Counted from the stretch's first letter, positions 1 to 8,139 are shown. The stretch is 64,000 nt of DNA from Salinibacterium sp. SWN248 (GCF_015864575.1 NZ_JADYWW010000002.1:620001-684000); one strand, 5' to 3'. The notes: generated by a model from the letters alone, not told the origin. Program-made: numbers and translations.

Positions 1-4
1 CGTT

Positions 5-1078
5 ATGCGAGCAGACACTTCCACCACCGAAACCGGCGCAGCTGAGGTTATCGCGCGCGGCTGCGTGCGCCCCATCAAGACCTCCACGGGCATCTGGGTG
101 CGTTGCGGTTCTCGCATCAAAAGCAGTTGCGGCTCGTGCGCGGAACTGTACCGGGGCGACTGGGCATCCATCGCTCGCTCCGGCGTTTTCGACGGCCCGG
201 TACAGAACTACCGCTTCTACTTATTGACGCTGACAGCGCCTTCCTTCGGTGCCGTCCACCGTGTGCCGCGTAGCGAGAAGAAGGCCGCGCCGGTGTGCGG
301 TTGTGGCGTGCAGCACTCGGTGCAAGATGCTGGCTTGCGCGGTGTGCCGCTTCGCCCGTCAACCTACGACTACGCGGGGCAGACTGCTTGGAACCGTGAC
401 GCGGGGCTGTTGTGGGATCGCACGCGGCGGCGGTTGCGGGATCGCTGGGACTCGGTGGAGTACTTCATCGTGCGGGAGTGGCAAGACCGGGGCGTGCTGC
501 ACGTTCACGTACTGGTGCGCATCGAACGCTCCGAAGCTCCCAACGCTGCCGTCTTGCGTGACGCTGCGCGCTCAGCTGTCGCCTTCTCCAAGATCGACGG
601 GGCGCGGGTCGAGTGGGGCGCACAAGCGAAGTGTGACGCGTTCCGGGCTGACGGTGACGGCGCGAAAACGATCTGGTATCTCTCCAAAGCGCTGAACTAC
701 GTCATGAAGGATGTCGTGCACCAGGGCGAGACGGTGCACCCTCGCGTCTGGTCGCATCTGCTCGCACTCGAGCAAGCAGCGCGGGCCATGCGTTGCGCGC
801 CGGACTGTGAGCCGGAGTTCTGTCGTGGGCGCGTGCACGAGCGGTACGGCGCACGCTCTCAAGTGGTGAGCGCGTCCCGACGCACGAAGCACCGCCCCGG
901 CTGGTCATTCACTGGCCTTACTCGCACGGTGCAGCGGCGGCTGCGGCTCGAGTGGTTTCTAGCGAACGTCGAATCATCGGCAGCTGCGGCACATCCAACG
1001 GAGCAAGTGGAGGCCGTCGAGGGCCGCTCGCTGCGTATCCGACGAGAACTAGCCCCCTGTGCGGCGGCGGTTCCGTGA
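5..1078 (+). CDS. RepSA-type rolling-circle replication initiator
   Basis: Resembles the replication initiators of actinobacterial plasmids and integrative conjugative elements of the pSAM2/RepSA group, which nick a double-strand origin through a catalytic tyrosine. Seen: a CGSC cysteine pair at residues 42-45, the FYLLTLTAPSFG strand at 71-82, the metal-binding HUH-like HVHV at 166-169 inside GVLHVHVLVR, and WYLSKALNY at 224-232 with candidate nicking tyrosines. These are the family's three motifs in the usual order. The reading frame stays open to the window edge, so the true start could lie further left. Its presence marks an element maintained partly by rolling-circle replication. No integrase is visible here. 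Confidence 0.8.
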   Translation: MRADTSTTETGAAEVIARGCVRPIKTSTGIWVRCGSRIKSSCGSCAELYRGDWASIARSGVFDGPVQNYRFYLLTLTAPSFGAVHRVPRSEKKAAPVCGCGVQHSVQDAGLRGVPLRPSTYDYAGQTAWNRDAGLLWDRTRRRLRDRWDSVEYFIVREWQDRGVLHVHVLVRIERSEAPNAAVLRDAARSAVAFSKIDGARVEWGAQAKCDAFRADGDGAKTIWYLSKALNYVMKDVVHQGETVHPRVWSHLLALEQAARAMRCAPDCEPEFCRGRVHERYGARSQVVSASRRTKHRPGWSFTGLTRTVQRRLRLEWFLANVESSAAAAHPTEQVEAVEGRSLRIRRELAPCAAAVP

Positions 1079-1099
1079 GCGGGAAGGGAGGTGATGAGA

Positions 1100-1228
1100 A
1101 TGGCTGAACCTGATTGCCAAATCTGCGCAATGATGGGCCTTCGCGCATGTGATGCGTGCGGAAACCCCACCCCGCCGAAAGAAGAACGTGACGCGTTTGG
1201 GCGCGAGTTGTGCGCGTACTGCGTCTGA
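1100..1228 (+). CDS. CxxC-rich microprotein, probable zinc ribbon (42 aa)
   Basis: Function not recognised. The ATG at 1100 follows a near-perfect Shine-Dalgarno GGGAGGTGA (1086-1094), one of the best ribosome sites in the window. The short product has three CxxC pairs (CQIC, CDAC, CAYC), spaced as expected for a small zinc-ribbon or treble-clef fold. It begins 22 bases after the initiator gene, so the two are probably cotranscribed. It may be an accessory or regulatory protein of the element. An in-frame ATG at 1094 would overlap the ribosome site and is less likely. Confidence 0.6.
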   Translation: MAEPDCQICAMMGLRACDACGNPTPPKEERDAFGRELCAYCV

Positions 1229-1274
1229 CTGGTGGATGTAGCCGGCTATGAAGGTGGCGGGCTGGGCGGGTGTC

Positions 1275-1350
1275 GCGCGTGGTAGCCCCGGAGGGGCGAA
1301 CGCGCGGCCCCGCACGGCCACCCGCCTGCATGCCGGGCCATCAACCCGGC
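1275..1350. repeat. Cluster of GC-rich inverted repeats downstream of rep
   Basis: GCGCGT (1275-1280) pairs with ACGCGC (1300-1305), enclosing CCCC/GGGG (1286-1289 with 1293-1296). A second hairpin, GCCGGG-N7-CCCGGC, follows at 1332-1350. The roughly 200 bases between the microprotein and the next gene have no convincing coding content. Stem-loops next to a rolling-circle initiator are candidates for a double- or single-strand origin, but no nick-site consensus could be recognised, so this role is inference. Confidence 0.4.
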
Positions 1351-1446
1351 CACGCCGGGAAGCCAGCCACGAATCCAAGGGCAACCGTAGCGCGAAGCGC
1401 GAAGGGCGGCAGCAGCATAGGCGGTGAAGTGGTGCAGAATGTCACG

Positions 1447-2124
1447 ATGGACGACATCTTGCAACTGATATCGACGCTCGCAGCATTGACAGCACTTACG
1501 TTTGCCGCTGTGACAGCGTTCGGCACGTTAGCCACCGCCGCTTTTACTGGCCTACTTTGGTGGGTAGCCAAGCGAGCGCTCGGCGGCACCAACACGCAAC
1601 TACGGCTCCTGCGCGAACAAGCGGAGCGCGATGGTCGCCCGTACGTGACTGCGGATGTTGTGCCAGGGGTTCAAGGCGCGGGAACATGGGATCTTGTTCT
1701 TACGAATTCTGGTCGAAGCGTGGCGCTTGCAGTGAAGTTTTCGTTCGAAGACTGGGTGGCTAATGGCGAAGATGACTACATCACTGAGAATCTGATCCGG
1801 TTCCTCAAAGAACCCCAAACCTTAATGCCGGGCGCTCACAAACGAGTTATGTGGCGGGCTGACGCTGTAAAAGCCGCTAAGGCTTCATATCCACCGATCG
1901 GCGCCCCCGAGAATGGGAAGTTCTTGCTGACATACTCCGATGAGCTTGAGAAAGAGTACCGCTCAGAAATCAGCTTCAGCTTGAGTATCGTCGGCGCAGC
2001 TACGCCACTCCCTCAAGAAGGTTCAACGTCGAGTGACTCAGCTCCTGACGAGAAGAAGAGTCTCGCAGACATCAACCATGCGCTGCGAGCTCTAAATATT
2101 CATGTCGGACAACTCAGGCGGTAA
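1447..2124 (+). CDS. Membrane-anchored protein of unknown function (225 aa)
   Basis: Not recognised. Residues 1-45 form a hydrophobic region (LALTALTFAAV, then FTGLLWWVAKRAL) predicted to be one or two membrane segments. After a basic linker comes a soluble region with WDLVLTNSGRSVALAVKFSF, typical of a beta-sandwich opening, and a charged tail. I chose the ATG at 1447; in-frame GTG codons at 1429 and 1432 are alternatives. Base composition is less GC-rich than the core genes, consistent with acquired DNA. It converges on the next gene with only 18 bases between stop codons, and that gene has the same architecture. A role in the element is inference. Confidence 0.6.
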   Translation: MDDILQLISTLAALTALTFAAVTAFGTLATAAFTGLLWWVAKRALGGTNTQLRLLREQAERDGRPYVTADVVPGVQGAGTWDLVLTNSGRSVALAVKFSFEDWVANGEDDYITENLIRFLKEPQTLMPGAHKRVMWRADAVKAAKASYPPIGAPENGKFLLTYSDELEKEYRSEISFSLSIVGAATPLPQEGSTSSDSAPDEKKSLADINHALRALNIHVGQLRR

Positions 2125-2142
2125 CGTCCGCATGGGCGTGGT

Positions 2143-2649
2143 TCACCAGAGTGCGATCCGCCCTTTCCTGCGCCGACCACGCCAGTCGACCCACTCGGTC
2201 TTGGCCCATTTATCGACCATATGTCTGGCGTCTGGTGACGGCGTATCAGTTCTCACCCACATGCCTGGTTCGTCAGGTGAAGGCACGAACAAGTCAACCA
2301 CGAAGGGATTTGATTGCTGCACGCTCAGCGCTGGAACTGACGTGCGTTCCGCAATGACACCGGGAATGTGCACTGTGGCCGTCCGATGTTCCGCAGCTGC
2401 CATCGGCCTCGTTATTGTGATCCGCAGTTCCGAGGCGGATGACCCGCCTGAGTTATATACGCTGACCAGATCTTGCGCCCGCCGCGGATGGACAATGGTG
2501 AAGTTCGCAGGCAACGGGGCAGTCCTCGCAAGGTGCGCCGTGATCGCCTGCCACCCCGCGAAAGCGAGCGCCACTACGGATACTGCCAACGCGACGATGG
2601 ATATGGTCACGGCCGTAGGGTCAGTCACGGCGTTTAGAGTTGGGTCCAC
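2143..2649 (-). CDS. Single-helix membrane protein of unknown function (168 aa)
   Basis: Not recognised. A clear transmembrane helix lies near residues 12-36 (VTISIVALAVSVVALAFAGW). It is followed by a short basic stretch and a region containing DLVSVYNSGGSSASELRITI, which matches in pattern the NSGRS strand of the convergent neighbour. The predicted arrangement is an N-terminal anchor plus a beta-rich domain. It starts with GTG at 2649 behind a weak AGAAGA site. The shared layout with its neighbour, without obvious end-to-end identity, suggests two divergent members of one fold or a functional pair. Confidence 0.6.
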   Translation of the reverse strand: MDPTLNAVTDPTAVTISIVALAVSVVALAFAGWQAITAHLARTAPLPANFTIVHPRRAQDLVSVYNSGGSSASELRITITRPMAAAEHRTATVHIPGVIAERTSVPALSVQQSNPFVVDLFVPSPDEPGMWVRTDTPSPDARHMVDKWAKTEWVDWRGRRRKGRIALW

Positions 2650-2957
2650 AACATCATCTTCTCAGAGGCGGTCGATGTGGCCCAGGACTCGCCTTGATCT
2701 TGTATAGAAGATTTCGGGAGAACTCCGAATAGTTCGAATGACAGTGCTTGTGTCACAGGCTGTAGTCGCGAATTACGAAACTACGGGGCGAGGACTAAAA
2801 GGCCGATTTTCGATCTGAGCACATTTCGAGGGTCTGCTGAACCTTCAGCAGGCCCAAGCTTTCTACGCGTTACCGTTGCGAATCCGCACAAGTTCGTCAA
2901 AGGGCGCGGACTCCGCCCCGTCCGGACAGTGCTCGATGATCAACTCGTTAATGCTGC
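2650..2957. other. Intergenic region, no gene seen
   Basis: About 308 bases between the membrane-protein gene start and the end of the RhuM-Fic gene. Stop codons are frequent in all frames, and composition is more AT-rich than average (TTGTATAGAAGATTTCGGG, TTCGAATGACAGTGC). It presumably contains the promoter of the 2649 gene. No repeat, RNA or strong terminator was recognised. Confidence 0.5.
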
Positions 2958-3917
2958 TCACCGTGCAGGCTCCGACAGCATGCGCACGACCAGCGCGACC
3001 ATGAGCTCTTTCTCTTTGGGGTCGCTCATGGCAACCAGAAGAGTGATCGCGGCTAAGGCGTTATTCGAAATGCGGGGCAGGCCGTCAGAATCCAACAGAA
3101 TTCCGTTGCGGCTGAGGAACGTGACGAAGAGAGCCGCCGCGCTGCGCTTATTGCCGTCAGACAGCGGGTGGTCCTTGATCACCAGGTACAACAAGTTTGC
3201 GGCTTTCAACTGCACCGTCGGGTAAAGCTCCTGACCGGCAAACCCTTGGTAGATCGACGCGATCACGCCTTCTAGCGATTGGCCGCGCTCGTAGCCGAAC
3301 AGGTTGTCTTCAGTGAACTCTGCGCGAACCTCGGCGATCACCGATCGCGCTTCGTTAATAGTGAGCGTCCAGCCGGGCTTGGAGCCGGGCCCAGCATCGA
3401 GCTGTCCCGCGTCATAGTCACGGAGAAGTTGAAAGCTCGGAAGATAACCGGCCAGCACATCCGCGACCCCGGCAATTAGCTCGTCAGACGACCGCGCCAG
3501 AATACGCACGATCGATCCGACCTGTTCGAGACGCTGCTGGTTAAGCGCTACGCCGTCAACTACGTATCGAGTGAGTACATCACTTGCCCACCGGCGAAAG
3601 TGGATGCCCTCAGCCGACTTGACTCGATACCCCACAGACAGCACCATATCGAGATTGAAATGCTCGACTTTTCGTTCAACAACCCGGTCACCCTCGTGTT
3701 GAACTGTCGCAAATTTTGCGACAGTTGAAATATCAGCAAGCTCCTCGCTGCGGGCGTTGCCAATGTGCTTGCCAATCGTCTTCGCATCTCGCCCAAACAA
3801 TTCGGCCATCTGTTGCCGCGTCATCCAGACGGTGTCACTGCCCGTTCGTACTTCCAAAGAAACGGAGCCATCCCGCGAACGATAGAGCTTAACTTCGCCA
3901 GCCGACTCGTCATTCAT
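2958..3917 (-). CDS. RhuM-family / Fic-Doc fusion protein
   Basis: Residues 1-125 match the RhuM (virulence RhuM/SofaK) family: KLYRSRDGSVSLEV, an HTH-like VWMTRQQMAELFGRDAKTIGKHI at 30-52, and HFNLDMVLSVGYRVKSAEG at 87-104. Residues 210-290 form a Fic/Doc domain with HPLSDGNKR at 250-258, close to the HxFx(D/N)xNKR signature of Doc-type enzymes but with Leu for the usual Phe. Fic domains transfer AMP or phosphate to target proteins, so this may be a toxin or regulatory modifier. No antitoxin gene is adjacent. The start at 3917 has AGGGAC about seven bases upstream. It lies between the initiator genes and the tRNA, a typical cargo position. Confidence 0.85.
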   Translation of the reverse strand: MNDESAGEVKLYRSRDGSVSLEVRTGSDTVWMTRQQMAELFGRDAKTIGKHIGNARSEELADISTVAKFATVQHEGDRVVERKVEHFNLDMVLSVGYRVKSAEGIHFRRWASDVLTRYVVDGVALNQQRLEQVGSIVRILARSSDELIAGVADVLAGYLPSFQLLRDYDAGQLDAGPGSKPGWTLTINEARSVIAEVRAEFTEDNLFGYERGQSLEGVIASIYQGFAGQELYPTVQLKAANLLYLVIKDHPLSDGNKRSAAALFVTFLSRNGILLDSDGLPRISNNALAAITLLVAMSDPKEKELMVALVVRMLSEPAR

Positions 3918-4109
3918 GACACAGTCCCTTCCAGATCGATCACGATCGCATCGATCGGTGCTCTCTCACAGGCTACCGGTGACCACCCGCATCAGGGCGA
4001 AGCTCTCCCCGAAGCAGAGGATTATCGAGTGCGTGACGTGGCACATCGTGAGCGTGACGCAGAGAGGCAGAACGCGGCAAATCTGCGGATTCTCGGGCAT
4101 CTTTAGTTG

Positions 4110-4183
4110 TAGCTGAGGCGGGATTCGAACCCGCGACCTCACGATTATGAGTCGTGCGCTCTCACCAACTGAGCTACTCAGCC
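4110..4183 (-). tRNA. tRNA-Met (anticodon CAT, elongator type)
   Basis: Reverse complement folds into a 74-nt cloverleaf: acceptor GGCTGAG/CTCAGCT with discriminator A, D arm GCTC/GAGC, anticodon arm CACGA-CTCATAA-TCGTG, T arm GCGGG-TTCGAAT-CCCGC. No CCA is encoded. Pairing of the first acceptor base (a G-T wobble here, not the unpaired C1 of initiators) indicates elongator Met; tRNA-Ile2 with modified CAT is a less likely alternative. Its 3' end faces the rep/Fic region, making it a plausible integration site. Confidence 0.92.
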
Positions 4184-4208
4184 GCATCATCCAATTACTG
4201 GATAAGCG

Positions 4209-4280
<72 letters not shown>

Positions 4281-4379
4281 ACACAAAAGCGCTGAACGCG
4301 CAATTGGCACCGTAAGAGACTAGCACCCGTTTAGGGCCTCTAAGTACGCTTTTGGGCCAAAATCAACCCTGCAAGAAGA

Positions 4380-5996
4380 TTAGTCGACAGCATTCGTCGT
4401 GAGCCACGCATAGGGGTCAACGGGAACACCATCGAGGTGCACTTCAAAGTGCAAGTGTGCGCCGTAAGCGATACCAGTTTCACCAACGAGACCGATGAAA
4501 TCGCCGGCCTTAATCTCTTGTCCAACCACAAGCGGGCTGGAGTCGGTGATCATGTGGGCGTAGAGGCTTTCGACCTGCTGCCCGTTGATGACGTGACTAA
4601 TGATCGCGTGATATCCGTAGCCCGACCAGTCGGCCTGAATGAGGTCAACGGTGCCGTCTGCGATTGCATAGATGGGTGTACCGGATGCGGCCGCAAAGTC
4701 TGTTCCCTTGTGGAAGCCGCCGACGCGATCGCCGAAACCATCAGTGATGGGGACCGTATAGGGGAACGGCCAGCGCACAGCACCGACAGTCGCGTTGTAG
4801 TCGTAGTCGACTCCCGCATACTGCAGCGCCAGAACTTCGGCGTAGGAGATGACCTTGATGCTGTCGTGGGCAGCGAGTTCGCTTTCGACTTCGCCCGACA
4901 CCGCCAAGGACTGCGAGGGGCGAACGTTGTTGCTGAGGGCCGCGAGATCTGCTTCCGGAGCAATAGCCGCCGTGATTGCAGCGTCGCCATCCACGAACGC
5001 GTTCGAGGGCACCGAGACGCCAACCAGGATCGCTCCAGCAAAAAGCATGGCGACGAAGGAGAAGGCTTTGGATGCGGCCGCCTTCGTGCGGCGGCGGGGC
5101 GTTCCGCTTGGCGCGAATGCTGCACTCGAAACCCAGACGCGCTTCGACTTCACGGCGGAGCCACGTAGCGCGCGGGCAGCCGGAGCTGTGGCAACCTTCG
5201 TTGGCTTCGGCACACGAGCATTCTTGGCGGCTTTGCCCGACTTCGCCCGCTTCTTTCTCGGCAGATCTTGAGCAACGTGCGCAGCTGGGGCGACAGCCAC
5301 AGAAGTGGATGCGATAGCCGGATCTGGGGTGATGCCAAAAATGCTGAGCGGCTCGTCGGACGAAGCCCGTTCAGCCACCAGATCCGACGCAACCGACGCG
5401 GTGGATGCGGGCACCGTCGTGATCGGCGCGGTGAAGAGTCGTTCTGAAACGGTTGGGGCTCCCGCTGCTGGCGCAGTGGCGCCGAGCACCGACGCCGAAA
5501 CCGAGGCGGGCGCTGTGGGGATCGCCGGAACTGCCGCTGCGTTGGCCTGCTGCGCACGCAAAGAGCGTCGGCTGGGCAGCGAAGCTTCGACCACCGGGGC
5601 CGTAGTGATAACCGGAGCCGCTTCGACGACAACAGCCACGTCAATGGCGGGTGCCTGCTCAACCACTACCGGCGCGTGGTCGGCAGAGGGCTCATCCATC
5701 GAGTGCGGCGTAAACAGATCAGCGAGCACGGGAATAGTCGGCGCCTCCACCGACGGGGTAGCAGCGGACTGCTTCGTGCTGCGCTGCTTAGTGCCGTGCT
5801 TCTGCTTAGCGTCAAGCTGAGCGACACGTTCGAGCTCGCGCAGTTGCTTTCGAGTGAGCGGGGCGTTGCCCGCGGTTCCCGGTTGCTGTGGGAACAGGTG
5901 GTCCTGGCTCATAGAGCGAGACCGGCGTGACGGGAGGAGAGAGTCGCTGCGGCGCTGGCGCTCGTCAGTGACATTCTTCTCCTCCACGCGATTCAC
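4380..5996 (-). CDS. M23-family peptidoglycan endopeptidase, membrane-anchored
   Basis: Probable cell-wall hydrolase. Residues 1-300 are a long Ala/Pro/Val-rich, basic cytoplasmic region of low complexity. A transmembrane helix lies at about 311-332 (AFSFVAMLFAGAILVGVSV). The extracytoplasmic M23 (LytM) domain spans about 420-538 with HKGTD (H429, D433), YAHM (H481) and HLHFE (H514, H516), so all zinc ligands and the catalytic His are present and the enzyme should be active. The start is a GTG at 5996. An internal ATG at residue 29 (MSQDHLF) lacks a clear ribosome site. The very long cytoplasmic tail is unusual for simple LytM enzymes. Confidence 0.88.
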   Translation of the reverse strand: MNRVEEKNVTDERQRRSDSLLPSRRSRSMSQDHLFPQQPGTAGNAPLTRKQLRELERVAQLDAKQKHGTKQRSTKQSAATPSVEAPTIPVLADLFTPHSMDEPSADHAPVVVEQAPAIDVAVVVEAAPVITTAPVVEASLPSRRSLRAQQANAAAVPAIPTAPASVSASVLGATAPAAGAPTVSERLFTAPITTVPASTASVASDLVAERASSDEPLSIFGITPDPAIASTSVAVAPAAHVAQDLPRKKRAKSGKAAKNARVPKPTKVATAPAARALRGSAVKSKRVWVSSAAFAPSGTPRRRTKAAASKAFSFVAMLFAGAILVGVSVPSNAFVDGDAAITAAIAPEADLAALSNNVRPSQSLAVSGEVESELAAHDSIKVISYAEVLALQYAGVDYDYNATVGAVRWPFPYTVPITDGFGDRVGGFHKGTDFAAASGTPIYAIADGTVDLIQADWSGYGYHAIISHVINGQQVESLYAHMITDSSPLVVGQEIKAGDFIGLVGETGIAYGAHLHFEVHLDGVPVDPYAWLTTNAVD

Positions 5997-6082
5997 CTGC
6001 TAGGTGTGAATGCATAATTCGGGTATGAACCTACGCGCGTACGGGTTGCACGCAGGTAACAGATTCATAAAGGCTAGCGCTC

Positions 6083-6122
6083 AAGTGGTCTAGTTGCCAC
6101 ACCTTTTTAAAGTGGTCTAGTT
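6083..6122. promoter_or_regulatory. 13-bp direct repeat upstream of the M23 gene
   Basis: AAGTGGTCTAGTT occurs exactly at 6083-6095 and again at 6110-6122, a 27-bp period (about two and a half helical turns). The pair sits 87-127 bases upstream of the endopeptidase start and abuts the 3' end of the inositol-phosphatase gene. Tandem repeats of this kind are typical of response-regulator sites. The binding protein is unknown. Confidence 0.4.
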
Positions 6123-6922
6123 CACGCGTCTAGCTGCGTTAATACTGCCTCAAGTTTCTGGGCAACTGCTGGTTCCGCAGCCAAGATAAAGTCCTTGCCT
6201 TCAGCCTGCGTTCCCCGGCCTTTCACCGTAGCGCCAGCCTCGCGCGCAATGAGCGCACCGGCCGCATGGTCCCACGGGTTCAGGCTTTCTTCGTAATACG
6301 CATTCACGCGCCCCGATGCCACCATGCAGAGGTCCAAGGATGCGGTGCCCATTCTGCGAATGTCGCGAACCTGGGGAAGCAGCCCTGCAACCACTCGCCC
6401 TTGTTTCACTCGCAGCTCTTGCAAATAGGAGAACCCCGTCGCTACCAAAGCCTGTGAGAGGTCTACCGCTTCGGCCACCTGAAGTCGTTCGCCGTTGAGG
6501 AACGCACCGCCGCCGGCCGTGGCGGTATAGGTCTCCTGAGCGCCAAGATTCACGACAGCCCCGGCGAGCGCGCGCCAGGTCGAAGGGTCGGGGTCGCCTT
6601 CGACAACGGCAACGCTGATGGCGTAGTGCGGGATGCCGTAGAGGTAGTTCACGGTGCCGTCAATGGGATCAACAACCCAGGTCAGTCCGCTCGTGCCCGT
6701 ATTCGCTTCGCCTTCTTCGCCCAAGAATCCATCGTTGGGGCGCGCGGCGGCAATCAAGCTGCGTATGAGTTCTTCGCTTTCGCGGTCGGCGAAGGTCACG
6801 ACATCCACTGACGATGTCTTGCGATCGGCAACGGCGACACCTTCGATGCGGCGCCGAGCGGCGAGCTCTGCCGCCTGCGTGGCAACGCTGCGGGCAAGGT
6901 CGAGGAGTTCGTCATGAGGCAT
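6122..6922 (-). CDS. Inositol monophosphatase family protein (SuhB-like)
   Basis: Mg-dependent, lithium-sensitive phosphatase family acting on inositol-1-phosphate or related sugar phosphates. In actinobacteria this feeds phosphatidylinositol and mycothiol synthesis. Seen: EE at 69-70, the metal-binding WVVDPIDGTVNY at 82-93, and NPWDHAAGALIAREAG towards the C-terminus, completing the three metal sites. At 266 aa it is normal length. The ATG at 6922 follows TAGGCT and six bases, suggesting a leaderless transcript. The exact substrate cannot be told from sequence. Confidence 0.9.
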   Translation of the reverse strand: MPHDELLDLARSVATQAAELAARRRIEGVAVADRKTSSVDVVTFADRESEELIRSLIAAARPNDGFLGEEGEANTGTSGLTWVVDPIDGTVNYLYGIPHYAISVAVVEGDPDPSTWRALAGAVVNLGAQETYTATAGGGAFLNGERLQVAEAVDLSQALVATGFSYLQELRVKQGRVVAGLLPQVRDIRRMGTASLDLCMVASGRVNAYYEESLNPWDHAAGALIAREAGATVKGRGTQAEGKDFILAAEPAVAQKLEAVLTQLDA

Positions 6923-7009
6923 GACTTAAGCCTAGGGCTCAGCGGAGGATGCGCGACCCGCACCATAAGAGCCCCGGCAACAGTGCCGGACCTACTCGGC
7001 GGAAGAATG

Positions 7010-8125
7010 TCATCCGATCGCGGGTGAAGTCAGCGCACCGTGCGCATTGATCCGAGCGCGAATTGAACGAGAGAGAGCGAGGGCAGCCTGATCGTCGGCG
7101 GCGCGCTGTTCAGCCGCCCCATCAGAGAGCCCCCTAATCAGTGCCATATCGGCGGCGAACAACGTTCGCGCCCAGTCTGCGTGCGACAGTTCTTTGTCAC
7201 CGGCGAGCGCCTCGTGCAGTCGCTGCGCTTCCTCTTTCAACGCTGCGGAAGTTTCGATACCCCACACCTGAAGAACTTCGTGCGGAGCAGAGTCTGTCGC
7301 CGACAACCGAGCTAGGCCGGTGGATAGCAGGGCGAGCTCGTCGTCGTCCAATTCCAAGGCCAGGCGCGGACTCTCTTTTTCCGCCTCAGCGCCTGCTGCC
7401 TCTTCGCGCTCCACGCGCAGCGATTGCATGGTGTCGACGATGACGGCAATAAAGAGGTTGAGTGTGATGAAGGCGGCGATCAGGATGAACGGCACAAAGA
7501 AGAGCCACGCTAACGGCATCACTTCCATGATGGGGCGCACGATTCCCATCGACCAGCTTTCCAGCGTCATGATCTGGAACAGCGAGTAGGTTGACTTTCC
7601 GATATCACCGAACCACTCGGGGAAGGCCTCCCCAAACAGTTCAGTTGACATGACGGATGCCACGAAGAAGACGAGCGACATCAACAGCGCGATAGCGCCG
7701 ATACCGGGGAATGAACGCAGCAACGCTTCCACGACCATCCGCACTTGAGGCAGGAATTTCACCACTCGCAGGATCCGCAGCACCCGCAGTGCACGAAGCA
7801 CCGAAAGTGGCCCAGAACTCGGAACTAGCGCGATCGCGACCACGATGAAGTCGAAAACGGTCCAGCCATCGGTGAAGAAGCGTTTCGGGCCGTAGGAGAC
7901 GAGCTTGAGCAGCAGCTCGATAACGAACACCACGAGCGCAATGCTGTCGAGGGCATGAAGCACGTTGTAGGTGGTCGTTCCCTCCTCGGCCGCGGTAGCG
8001 AGGGCAATCACCACGGCGTTCGCGATGATAACGGCGAGTACGAAGTTCTGCACTGCGGCTGAGTCAACGAACTGCGCTAACCGATGACGAAAAGACGGGC
8101 TCTCGGGAGATGAAGTTAGAGTCAC
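7010..8125 (-). CDS. Voltage-gated sodium channel, single-domain (NaChBac type)
   Basis: Six-helix ion channel. The voltage-sensor S4 has Arg every third residue (VLRALRVLRILRVVKF, about 109-124), and the pore filter TLESWSMG (about 187-194) is the hallmark of bacterial sodium channels. The C-terminal 120 residues form an acidic, largely helical cytoplasmic tail. The GTG at 8125 is preferred because it lies six bases after TAATAG. The upstream GTG at 8152 is inside the tRNA-Tyr terminator stem. These channels form homotetramers; their role in motility, pH or sodium homeostasis varies between bacteria. Confidence 0.9.
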   Translation of the reverse strand: MTLTSSPESPSFRHRLAQFVDSAAVQNFVLAVIIANAVVIALATAAEEGTTTYNVLHALDSIALVVFVIELLLKLVSYGPKRFFTDGWTVFDFIVVAIALVPSSGPLSVLRALRVLRILRVVKFLPQVRMVVEALLRSFPGIGAIALLMSLVFFVASVMSTELFGEAFPEWFGDIGKSTYSLFQIMTLESWSMGIVRPIMEVMPLAWLFFVPFILIAAFITLNLFIAVIVDTMQSLRVEREEAAGAEAEKESPRLALELDDDELALLSTGLARLSATDSAPHEVLQVWGIETSAALKEEAQRLHEALAGDKELSHADWARTLFAADMALIRGLSDGAAEQRAADDQAALALSRSIRARINAHGALTSPAIG

Positions 8126-8139
8126 GCGCCTATTATTCA

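Noticed and set aside
5997-6121. A cyclic-di-AMP (ydaO-type) riboswitch in front of the M23 gene, as is common for actinobacterial wall hydrolases
   Set aside because: Only about 125 bases are available and I could not find the conserved core of that class; only the 13-bp direct repeat is visible.
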